DNA of 64,000 nucleotides, taken from Planctomycetota bacterium (GTDB taxonomy: Bacteria > Planctomycetota > UBA1135 > GCA-002686595). Below are positions 9,301-15,731 of this stretch, piece by piece. Within the stretch, counting starts at the first letter, position 1; every line of letters begins with the position of its first letter. The translations under genes were made by a program, and so were the position numbers. The stretch spans positions 38,323 through 102,322 of the forward strand of contig JADYYP010000050.1 of the NCBI GenBank assembly GCA_020853575.1, written 5' to 3'. Under the pieces are notes generated by a model, which searched no databases, was not told the origin of the DNA, and worked only from the letters and a program-made list of their open reading frames with translations.

Positions 9301-9472
9301 CGATGGCTCGCTCTCGGTGGACTTCCAGTCCTACCTCGCGACGCACCAGGGTGCGCTCGGCCAGCCCTTCGTGGCGGGCCAGATCGTCAACGTGCAGGCG
9401 TGGTTCCGCGACCCGCCGGCGCCGGGGACGACCAGCACCTCGAATGCGCTGCAATTCACGACGTGCCCGTGA
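6374..9472 (+). CDS. Large secreted protein with TSP3-like calcium repeats and conserved C-terminal module (paralog B)
   Basis: Exported protein of about 1032 residues, function unknown, probably calcium-binding. ATG 6374 starts a typical signal peptide (MIRTAASSVAALCLAVPAAWA). Residues up to about 590 align closely with the preceding gene. Where paralog A passes directly to its tail, this protein has an insert of about 290 residues (8155-9030) made of DxDxDGxxxCxDxCP repeats, the thrombospondin type 3 pattern, several with a CPNDPxKxxPGxCGCG stretch. The final ~140 residues (9047-9469) are the shared C-terminal module, with YCTAGTTTSGC, IEGQKLGLLFYG, LCVKSPVQR, GGTAGACDG and AWFRDPPAP. A terminator follows at 9500. 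Tandem duplication followed by repeat insertion in this copy, or loss in the other, is the simplest history. Confidence 0.87.
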   Translation: MIRTAASSVAALCLAVPAAWAGSETQADVQNYLLSGELMIFSEGEQALPSGWSLAVDGVPSDNTILARLAGQGELVRENGGVAAFFSKPMPTGPGQFVLASADGRSIALGELSIAIIDGQWSVLSNSAALSGRPVFVLTNSESAFARRGDDFTLTGELALAPQTAAELGLALSGPSTVGALTVLGSAFFDPAKPVVQAAPSAASAIGPDVIVSTIGTTFGEYGAVGSIGAYAVTTVSCNVGDTDAIWIDGGTQPNRHPVIGTQLYRFKSVGGATRFEQIGMSWLKHGFCAADAPNCTSINPHALPSPTYVSNGSCDWLGLFATDTYSDGLNASQPGCGPRSEVNPWTGVYPFPYILGAGASGNAIYKRLQVNNADLDPAQNSGATYWGEVVYICTDEPDAHKYDNYSIRQTTVGALSGGQYNLSFSGSTIPMKSALQQWATVDAGVSVTSVDVPGDGRIYLGTKVTNLGGGQYHYEYALFNMNSDRAVQAISVPLGQSSPATSVGFHDVDYHSGEPYSLTDWTSTVTPGSNVTWATQTYATNVNANALRWSTTYNYRFDSTGAPAAGQVTITLFKPGTPTTLVFNNVQVPGGSVCPDTDGDGTNDCLDGCPLDPNKIAPGQCGCGVLDTDSDGDGVANCNDGCPNDPLKIAPGVCGCGVSDVDSDGDGTPNCTDGCPNDPLKTAPGACGCGNVDVDTDGDGDLDCVDNCPLTYNPAQADGDGDGVGNVCDNCPTAANAGQADADADSVGDACDNCPTTFNPPQGDIDGDNVGDVCDGCPNDPAKASPGVCGCGVADNDSDGDGTPDCNDGCPNDPSKTSPGACGCGVADTDSDADGIPDCTDNCDAISNPSQADCDFDGVGDECEYAAGTQWDANQNGIPDQCEACPSIFTYCTAGTTTSGCQATMSATGIPSISAPSGFVITTSNIEGQKLGLLFYGVTGPKAGVWAPGSSSYLCVKSPVQRIPSANTGGTAGACDGSLSVDFQSYLATHQGALGQPFVAGQIVNVQAWFRDPPAPGTTSTSNALQFTTCP
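8155..9030 (+). repeat. Thrombospondin type 3-like repeat block inside secreted paralog B
   Basis: Degenerate tandem repeats of roughly 100 bases encoding aspartate-rich calcium-site motifs (DSDGDGxxNCxDGCPNDP) joined by APGxCGCG linkers, about six units. One contains three short classical TSP3 turns (ADGDGDGVGNVCDNCP type). The proposed role, calcium-dependent rigidity of a surface stalk, comes from the TSP3 family. Confidence 0.85.
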
Positions 9473-9499
9473 CGTCCTGAAGTTCGCCAGAACGTGAAT

Positions 9500-9533
9500 C
9501 CAGCGGGCGCTGCAAGGCGCCCGCTGGTGTTTC
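9500..9533 (+). terminator. Hairpin terminator after secreted paralog B
   Basis: Perfect 11-bp stem CCAGCGGGCGC (9500-9510) with GCGCCCGCTGG (9517-9527), 6-base loop TGCAAG, followed by TGTTTCC. The T-run is weak but position and stem strength fit an intrinsic terminator 28 bases after the stop codon. Confidence 0.8.
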
Positions 9534-9650
9534 CATGCGCCTGCCTCGAGAGGGGCCGGTGCACACGCCTCGAAAGTCGCCGGTGCGCTGTAACCGGCGC
9601 GCCCCGGCTGGCGTTATCGGAGACGTGAACGGAGCGCGACACTGCACCAC

Positions 9651-10235
9651 ATGCCGCACGACGAAGCCGAGCTCCTCGCCCGCTGGCGCGCGGGAGACGA
9701 CTCAGCCGGCCAAGCGGTGTGCGAGCGTCACCACCAGCTCGTGGCGCGCATCGTGGCCGCCTACCGACCTCGAGCGTGGACTCGCGAGGACCTCGAGCAG
9801 GAGGTGTTCGTGACCATGTTCACGCGCAGCGCGAGCTACGCGCCTAGAGCGGGTGTGCCGTTCGCCCACTGGCTTTCGCGGCTCGCGGTCAACGTCTGTC
9901 GAGACTGTTTGCGCTCCGAGGCGCGGCGCCCCGAGTCCGTCGAGCTCTCCCGCACGGGGCAGCGCGCGCTGACTTGGCTCGAGCGCGGTGCCGGAAGCGC
10001 CGAGCCGGATGCGGAGCTCGACGCCGCGGCCGCCCGTGAAGTCGTCGAGTTGCTCATGTCCGAGCTCGCGCCCGCCGAGCGTCTGGTGCTCTCGCTGCTC
10101 GACATCGAGGGGCAGTCGGTCGCCGAGGTGGCGTGTTGCACCGGCTGGAGCAAGAGCTTGGTCAAGGTCCGCGCGTTTCGTGCACGTCGGCGCTTGCGTG
10201 CGATCGCGGAACGGCGCGAGCGAGGTGCACGATGA
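9651..10235 (+). CDS. ECF-type RNA polymerase sigma factor
   Basis: Sigma-70 family factor of 194 residues with the ECF layout: region 2 at about 10-95 (core-binding part around EDLEQEVFVTMF) and region 4 at about 130-188, where EGQSVAEVACCTGWSKSLVKVRAFRARRRLR is the helix-turn-helix that reads the -35 element. It is the first of five genes joined by start/stop overlaps; its TGA shares bases with the ATG of the next gene (ATGA at 10232). A membrane protein immediately downstream is the usual place for an anti-sigma factor, so the cluster is probably self-regulated. Target promoters were not identified. Confidence 0.93.
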   Translation: MPHDEAELLARWRAGDDSAGQAVCERHHQLVARIVAAYRPRAWTREDLEQEVFVTMFTRSASYAPRAGVPFAHWLSRLAVNVCRDCLRSEARRPESVELSRTGQRALTWLERGAGSAEPDAELDAAAAREVVELLMSELAPAERLVLSLLDIEGQSVAEVACCTGWSKSLVKVRAFRARRRLRAIAERRERGAR

Positions 10236-10576
10236 GCTTCGACGACCGCTGGCGTGAGCTCGCGGCGCGAGCCCGCGCTCAGCCGATCGAGCGACCTCTG
10301 AGCGCTACACTCGCGGCGCGTGCGCGGTCGAGGCCGCGCGAAGGTCGCCCGTGGATCGCGCCGCGTTGGGGCTGGCCCGCCGCTGCCTGTGCCGCGCTGT
10401 CGGTCGCGTTGCTCGCGCCGATCGCGTTCGACGACTCAGCCGACTCTCGCGCTGGCGCGCTGCTCGAGCACACCCTGCTGCCCGCGCCGCCGCGCTTGCC
10501 CACACCGCCCGCCCTCGAGTCGCCGGGCCATTACGTGGCCTTGGTGCGCGCTACCTGGAAGGAACTCCGACCGTGA
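10232..10576 (+). CDS. Small single-pass membrane protein, possible anti-sigma factor
   Basis: A 114-residue protein translated from ATG 10232, overlapping the sigma-factor stop by 4 bases. It has a charged Arg/Glu-rich N-terminus (about 1-40), one hydrophobic segment (about 47-65, WPAAACAALSVALLAPIA) and a Pro-rich distal part. This topology and position directly after an ECF sigma factor fit a membrane-anchored regulator. No zinc-binding HxxxCxxC anti-sigma motif is present, so the role is inferred from context only. It could instead be an accessory protein of the DUF1800/DUF1501 pair. Confidence 0.7.
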   Translation: MSFDDRWRELAARARAQPIERPLSATLAARARSRPREGRPWIAPRWGWPAAACAALSVALLAPIAFDDSADSRAGALLEHTLLPAPPRLPTPPALESPGHYVALVRATWKELRP

Positions 10577-11097
10577 TCCTCGCCGACATCCTGCAGTGGT
10601 TCCTGTTGATCGTCGGCGCGATGTCGACGCTGGTCGCACATTGGCTGGTGGCCCACGCGCTCTTTCCGGAGCTGGTCGCACGCGCGAGGGAGCGCTACGT
10701 GCGCCAAGCGTTGCGCGTGACGCTCGTCGGGCTCGCGCTGGCCGTGCCGATCTTGTTGGTCGCGATCGCGATCGCGAAGAAGCTGCCGCACCCGCTGCCA
10801 CAGAGCATCGCCGTCGGCCTGGTGCTGATCACCGCCGCGCTGGCACTGATCGGCTCCGCCGGACTGGTCGAGCGCATCGGGCTCGGGCTGCCCGCGCCCC
10901 TCGATACGGCGCAACCGTGGCGGCGGATCCTGCGCGGAGGCGTGGCACTGGCGTTCGCGTTCTTGATGCCGTTCCTCGGCTGGTTCGTGCTGCTGCCGTG
11001 GACTTTGGTGAGCGGTCTGGGAGCCTGGGTGCTCGCCGGCCGCGCGCCGCGCGAGGCGCTGGCGAAAGCCGCGCTCGACGAGCGCGCTCGGCCATGA
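10573..11097 (+). CDS. Hypothetical integral membrane protein
   Basis: A 174-residue protein starting at GTG 10573, which overlaps the previous TGA by 4 bases (GTGA). About four hydrophobic segments are visible (near residues 5-25, 45-65, 75-95 and 120-155), with a basic patch between the first two (ELVARARERYVRQ). I do not recognise the family. Coupling on both sides (GTGA upstream, ATGA downstream) makes co-translation with the sigma factor and the DUF1800 protein likely. Confidence 0.72.
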   Translation: MILADILQWFLLIVGAMSTLVAHWLVAHALFPELVARARERYVRQALRVTLVGLALAVPILLVAIAIAKKLPHPLPQSIAVGLVLITAALALIGSAGLVERIGLGLPAPLDTAQPWRRILRGGVALAFAFLMPFLGWFVLLPWTLVSGLGAWVLAGRAPREALAKAALDERARP

Positions 11098-12527
11098 CCA
11101 CCAGCCGCCGCGAGTTGTTGACCTCACTGGCCGGAGCTTGGGCCTTCGCGAGCCTCGCCGCGTTGCCCGCGATGGACTGGCTGGGCGCGCGCCGGCGGAG
11201 CTCGCCCGCGCTCGCTGCCGGCACTCCCGACGACGAACTGGTGCACGTGATGACGCGCTGCGGGTTCGGCGTTCGTCCGAGCGACCCGCACCTCGACATG
11301 CAGGCGGACGAGTGGCTGGAGATGCAGCTCGAGCCGGACGCGATCGAGGACGGCGAATGCGAGCGTCGGCTGCGGCGACTCGAGTCGCTCGCGCTGCCTC
11401 TGGGCGAGGTGTACGAGCTCCACGAGCACGTCGCACGCCACGAATTGCAGGCGGGAGTGCTGCTTTCGGCGGTCTACAGCGCGCGGCAGCTGCGCGAGTC
11501 GGTGGTCGAGTTCTGGCGCGATCATTTCAGCCTCAGCGCCACGAAGGGCGAGTGCGCTTGGCTGGCGACGAGCTTCGAGCGCGACGTGTTGCGCGAGCGC
11601 TCGCTCGGGACGTTCCGCGAGCTGCTGCGCGGCGTGCTGCTGCATCCAGCGATGCTGTGGTACCTCGACGGGCGCTTGAACCGCGCCGATGGGGGAGCGC
11701 CGAACGAAAACTACGCGCGCGAGCTGCTCGAGCTGCACACCCTGGGGCTCGGGGGTGGCTACACGCAGGCCGACGTGCAAGAAGTGGCGCGCGCGCTGAG
11801 CGGATGGACCTCGCGCGCGCTCGGAGCGTCGAGGAAAGGGCTCGTCGAGTTCGACGCGGCGCGCCACGACCGCGAGGCCAAGCGCGTGCTCGGTCGCGAG
11901 CTCCCGGCCGGGCTCGACGCAGACGAAGTCGAGCGCGTGGTGGAGATCGTGTGCGCGCATCCGTCGACGGCGCTCCATGTAGCCCGCAAGTTGTGCCTGC
12001 GTTTCATCGACGACGAGCCTCCGCCGCAGGCCGTCTTGGCGACCGCCGCGGAGTTCACGAGCTCGGGCGGCGATCTGCGCAAGACGCTCAGGTCGGTCTT
12101 GGCCCGCGAGGAGTTCGCTGCTTCGCGGCGAGCGAAGCTCAAGCGGCCGCTGCACTTCGTCGCGGCGGCGTTGCGCGCCTGCGACGCCGAGTGCGAGCCG
12201 ACACGCGGGCTGCTGGACGTGCTCGAGCGTCTAGGGCACTCGCCCTATCAGTGGCCGACCCCCGACGGATACCCCGCGGACTCGGTCCATTGGCGCGGCG
12301 GGCTGCTGTGGCGTTGGCGCTTCGCGCTCGACCTGGCTTGCGGCGGCGTTCACGGTGCGCGCGTCGATGCACGTCGCGTCTTCGAGCTGGCGGGCGGTCG
12401 CTCGGCGTTCGTCGCGCGTTGCCTGGGAAGCGCGCCCGAGCTCGAGGCGCTCGGGCTCGGCTCGCTCTCCGACGAAGACGAGGCGCTGGCGACCGTGCTC
12501 GCCTCACCGGAGTTCCAGCGATGCTGA
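11094..12527 (+). CDS. DUF1800 domain protein
   Basis: A 477-residue exported protein of the DUF1800 family. The N-terminus (MTTSRRELLTSLAGAWAFASLAALPA) has a twin Arg followed by a hydrophobic stretch, suggesting Tat export. The signature NENYARELLELHTLGLGGGYTQ is present near residues 204-225, as are the long helical regions typical of the family. DUF1800 genes almost always sit beside DUF1501 genes, as here. The pair is common in Planctomycetes and other environmental bacteria, but its biochemical role is not established. ATG 11094 overlaps the preceding stop (ATGA); the next gene begins 7 bases before this stop. Confidence 0.9.
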   Translation: MTTSRRELLTSLAGAWAFASLAALPAMDWLGARRRSSPALAAGTPDDELVHVMTRCGFGVRPSDPHLDMQADEWLEMQLEPDAIEDGECERRLRRLESLALPLGEVYELHEHVARHELQAGVLLSAVYSARQLRESVVEFWRDHFSLSATKGECAWLATSFERDVLRERSLGTFRELLRGVLLHPAMLWYLDGRLNRADGGAPNENYARELLELHTLGLGGGYTQADVQEVARALSGWTSRALGASRKGLVEFDAARHDREAKRVLGRELPAGLDADEVERVVEIVCAHPSTALHVARKLCLRFIDDEPPPQAVLATAAEFTSSGGDLRKTLRSVLAREEFAASRRAKLKRPLHFVAAALRACDAECEPTRGLLDVLERLGHSPYQWPTPDGYPADSVHWRGGLLWRWRFALDLACGGVHGARVDARRVFELAGGRSAFVARCLGSAPELEALGLGSLSDEDEALATVLASPEFQRC

Positions 12528-13585
12528 ATCGAACGCTCGTCGCGGTCTTCCTGCGCGGAGGCGCGGACGGCTTGGCGCTGGTGCCCGCGGACGGTGATGC
12601 AGACTATCAGCGCGCTCGACCTCGGCTCGCGCAGAGCCGTGGAACGGGCACGATCCTCGACGAGCGCTTCAGCCTGGCGACCGAGCTCGCGGCCCTTGCT
12701 CCGCTGTGGCACGCGGGGCAACTCGCCGTCGTTCACGATGTCGCCAGCGGCGACGACACGCGCTCACACTTCTACGCCCAGCCGCTGCTGGAGCGCGGAG
12801 GCGAACGCGCCGCCGGCGGTTGGATCGCACGCTTCGCGCTCGCGCGAGGCACGCATGGCCTGTCCGCATTGGCGTTTGGAACGGCGATCCCGGAGAGCTT
12901 GCGGGGCGCCGCGTCCGTCAGCGCCGTGCGCGAATTGGACGACCTCGATCCGGGCCCGCGCGTGACGGCGTTGGGCCAGCGACTCGCGGCGCTCTACGAC
13001 ACCGATCCTTGGCTCGGCGCTCCCGCGGCGGACACGCGCAGCGCGCTCGAGCGCTTGCGCGGACTGCGGCGAGCGGACTATCGCCCCGAGCGTGGGGCCG
13101 AGTACGGGAGCGACGGATTCTCGATCGAGCTCGCGCAAGCGGCGCAGCTGATCAAGCTGGGCGTCGACCTGCCGGCGGTGTGCATCGATCTGCACGGCTG
13201 GGACTCGCACGTCGCGCAGGACCAGTTCCTCGCGCCCTTGATGCGCATCCTCGCCGGCGGACTGGCCGCCTTCGCACTCGACCTCGGTCCCGCGCTCGAA
13301 CGCGTGTCGATCGTCGTCTACACCGAATTCGGCCGGCGCGTGGGGGAGAATTCAGCGCTGGGCACCGACCACGGCCACGGCTTCGTGTCGTTCGTGATCG
13401 GAGGCGGCGTGCGCGGCGGAGTGCATGGCACCTGGAGTGGACTGGGTGCAACGAGCCTGCTGGGACCTGGAGATTTGCCAGGGACGGTCGACTATCGGCG
13501 CGTGCTGGCGCCGGTCGTGGAGCGCCACGGTGTCGACGCGCGGCGGGTGTTTCCAGACTTCGATGGCGAGCCCATTCCGCTGTGA
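12521..13585 (+). CDS. DUF1501 domain protein
   Basis: A 354-residue protein of the DUF1501 family, related to the alkaline phosphatase/sulfatase fold. It shows the N-terminal RGGADGLALVPADGD stretch, the CIDLHGWDSH motif (near residue 223) and the C-terminal TEFGRRVGENSALGTDHGHG block (near 268-287), whose His/Asp residues are the presumed metal ligands. Start ATG 12521 overlaps the DUF1800 stop. Many DUF1501 proteins carry a Tat signal, but this copy starts at the domain itself, so it may be exported with DUF1800 or remain inside. Last gene of the five-gene cluster. Confidence 0.9.
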   Translation: MLNRTLVAVFLRGGADGLALVPADGDADYQRARPRLAQSRGTGTILDERFSLATELAALAPLWHAGQLAVVHDVASGDDTRSHFYAQPLLERGGERAAGGWIARFALARGTHGLSALAFGTAIPESLRGAASVSAVRELDDLDPGPRVTALGQRLAALYDTDPWLGAPAADTRSALERLRGLRRADYRPERGAEYGSDGFSIELAQAAQLIKLGVDLPAVCIDLHGWDSHVAQDQFLAPLMRILAGGLAAFALDLGPALERVSIVVYTEFGRRVGENSALGTDHGHGFVSFVIGGGVRGGVHGTWSGLGATSLLGPGDLPGTVDYRRVLAPVVERHGVDARRVFPDFDGEPIPL

Positions 13586-13609
13586 CGCGATGCGCTGTCG
13601 AGCCCGAAC

Positions 13610-14647
13610 TCAGCGCACGTGGCGCGGGTATTCCCAACGGCCGACGTGCTCGCGCACCCACTCGAAGTAGAAGCGGATGCCGCGATCGGACTCACCGGTC
13701 CCGTTGCCGCCCATCTCGAAATTCGGCCCGGTGCCTTGGCGTCCGCGGACGTCCTCGACGTACGGAGCGCGGAAGAGCATCGCTGTGCGCGGCACATCCA
13801 GGTAGCTCGACCAGATGCGCTGCATGCGCTCGCGCTGGAACGAGTTGAACACGCCTTCGTTCCCGGACATGTCCTCGTCCGGCGTCTCGCTGTTCAGCAC
13901 GAAACCCGCCGGAGGCAGCGCCATCTCCTCGTGGATGATGACCAGGTCACATCCAGGATAAGACGGCGCGGAGCCGCTCAGGTGATTGGGGCAAATCCCG
14001 ACCTCGATCGCAGGCGCCTTGGACTTGAACCAACTCGTCAGCAGGGCCTTCTTGCGATCGCCCTCGGGCTCACGGAAGACCTCGTGGTCGATGCGCGTCG
14101 GGTGATTGAACTCCTGATAGAGGTTGACGATCACGTTGCGCAGCCCGCGCGTCTCGAAGAAGTCGGCGCAAGCCTCGAACGCACGCCGCACGGCGGCCTC
14201 ATCGCGCAGCAGTTGGTCCTTGCGCGGCATCATCAGAACGACGCACACCACCATGCCGCGCGCATCCGCGGCGCGCACCACGGCCTCGAGGCGTCGGCCG
14301 AACGACGGAATCAACTTGCCGTCGGAGGTGAACGCATTCGGCCCGGCGTCGACGTCGGGGAATCCGCCGTTGGTGCCTTGCAGAGCGACTGAGATCAGGT
14401 TGATCCCGTGCTGCGCCATGTTGTCGAGATTGTTGATCAAGCGCTCGGTCACTGCCGGGCTGAGCAGCGCGTTGTTGCAGCGCAGTCCCCAGAGCTTGAC
14501 CGGTGCTCCGCCCAGGTAGGCCTGCTCGCCGCGGATCTCGAACTCGCGTGTCGCGGCTACCTTGGAGCTAGCCTGCGGCTCGGGATCGGGGAGCGTCGCA
14601 CACGCCGCGCTCGCGAGTGCGAGCGCGAGGCCTGCGAGTCGGTGCAT
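13610..14647 (-). CDS. Secreted glycoside-hydrolase-like lipoprotein (TIM-barrel type)
   Basis: About 345 residues, probably anchored to a membrane by lipid: from ATG 14647 the protein begins MHRLAGLALALASAAC, a good lipobox. A start at 14674 would put nine extra residues before it. It resembles GH-A-clan (beta/alpha)8 enzymes: it opens with KLWGLRCNNALL and NLDNMAQHGINLISV. Two well-placed glutamates, in YQEFNHP (about residue 176) and LNSETPDED (about 243), could be the acid/base and nucleophile. The family is not identified, so activity on glycans is inference. The gene immediately upstream encodes a paralog and a TonB-dependent receptor lies beyond it, all on the same strand. Confidence 0.75.
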   Translation of the reverse strand: MHRLAGLALALASAACATLPDPEPQASSKVAATREFEIRGEQAYLGGAPVKLWGLRCNNALLSPAVTERLINNLDNMAQHGINLISVALQGTNGGFPDVDAGPNAFTSDGKLIPSFGRRLEAVVRAADARGMVVCVVLMMPRKDQLLRDEAAVRRAFEACADFFETRGLRNVIVNLYQEFNHPTRIDHEVFREPEGDRKKALLTSWFKSKAPAIEVGICPNHLSGSAPSYPGCDLVIIHEEMALPPAGFVLNSETPDEDMSGNEGVFNSFQRERMQRIWSSYLDVPRTAMLFRAPYVEDVRGRQGTGPNFEMGGNGTGESDRGIRFYFEWVREHVGRWEYPRHVR

Positions 14648-14663
14648 CCAAGGGGTACGGGGC

Positions 14664-15695
14664 TCAGCGAACATGATTCGGGTACTCCCAACGTCCGACG
14701 TTGTCGCGGACCCACTCGTAGTAGAAACGCACTCCGCGGTCGCCCGCGGTGTCGCCGAGGCCGCCCATCTCGGGGTGGGGCGCGCTCCCGCTGAAATTGC
14801 CGATGCCTTGGATGAACGCCGCGTGGAACAGCATCACGGCGTTGGGCGCCGCCTTGTAGGCCTCGCAGTCGGCGAAGATGAAGTCCTTCTGGCCAGCGCT
14901 GAAGACGCCGTCGTTTTCGTAGGAATCTTGCTTCTGCGTCTCGACATTGACGACGAATCCGCTGCTCGGAATGGGCATCGTCTTCTGGATGATGCGCACC
15001 TCCATTCCAGGGAAAGTGTCGGTGGTCGGCGACTTCTGGTAGGGGCACACGCCGGCTTCGATCGTCGGAGCGCGCTCCTTGAACCACTGGAAGAGCTGCG
15101 CCTTCTTGCGCTCGCCGTCGGGCTCGCGCAGGAGCGGCTGGTCGGAGCGCTCGGTGTGGTCGAATTCGTGCGCCAAGTCGACGAGCACGTTCTTCAGCCC
15201 GCGTCGCTCGAGGAACTCCGCGGTCTCCACGATCGCGCGCTGCAGCGCGGCCTCGTCGTCGAAGACCTGGTCCTTGCGCGGCGACAACAGTCCCACGAGC
15301 ACGACCATGCCGCGCGCGTCCGCTTCACGGATTAGCCACTCCAAACGGTCCGCGACGTCCTTCTTGAGTTGTCCCTGTCGCGTGTAGCCGTTGAGCCCGG
15401 CGTCCGCGTCGGGCCAGCCGCCGTGGCTCCCCTGCACGTACACCGCGATGAAGTTGATGCCGTGACGAACCATGTTGTCCATGGCGCGCACGTGACGTTC
15501 GGTGACCGTCCAACTGTGGAGTGCGTTGCCACAGCGCAGTCCCCAGAGATCGACGGGCTGTCCGCCGAGATAGGCGCGCTCGCCGCGGATCTCGAACTCT
15601 CGAGTTGCGGGCTGAGCCGCATCAGCGCTGGTTGCAGCGCGATCGAAGGGAAGGGCGCTCGCGGCCCACAGGATCAAGGGAACGATTGTTTGCAT
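14664..15695 (-). CDS. Secreted glycoside-hydrolase-like protein, paralog of the next gene
   Basis: A 343-residue exported protein with signal peptide MQTIVPLILWAASALPFDRA. It is colinear with its neighbour, sharing REFEIRGERAYLGGQPV, LWGLRCGNALHS, ADARGMVV and the C-terminal WVRDNVGRWEYPNHVR. The candidate catalytic glutamates are conserved (AHEFDH and VNVETQKQD). It has no lipobox, so it is probably periplasmic or secreted, whereas the paralog is lipid-anchored. It ends 16 bases before the paralog's ATG and starts 36 bases after the receptor stop, so one transcript is likely. Substrate unknown. Confidence 0.75.
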   Translation of the reverse strand: MQTIVPLILWAASALPFDRAATSADAAQPATREFEIRGERAYLGGQPVDLWGLRCGNALHSWTVTERHVRAMDNMVRHGINFIAVYVQGSHGGWPDADAGLNGYTRQGQLKKDVADRLEWLIREADARGMVVLVGLLSPRKDQVFDDEAALQRAIVETAEFLERRGLKNVLVDLAHEFDHTERSDQPLLREPDGERKKAQLFQWFKERAPTIEAGVCPYQKSPTTDTFPGMEVRIIQKTMPIPSSGFVVNVETQKQDSYENDGVFSAGQKDFIFADCEAYKAAPNAVMLFHAAFIQGIGNFSGSAPHPEMGGLGDTAGDRGVRFYYEWVRDNVGRWEYPNHVR

Positions 15696-15731
15696 GGGAT
15701 GCTCGTGGTCGACCGTGACGACGAGCGACGC

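Noticed and set aside
6890..9454. Very long minus-strand frame across secreted paralog B
   Set aside because: Val/Arg/Asp repeats are the complement of the TSP3 and Gly/Thr-rich coding sequence; the plus strand has signal peptide, repeats and tail.
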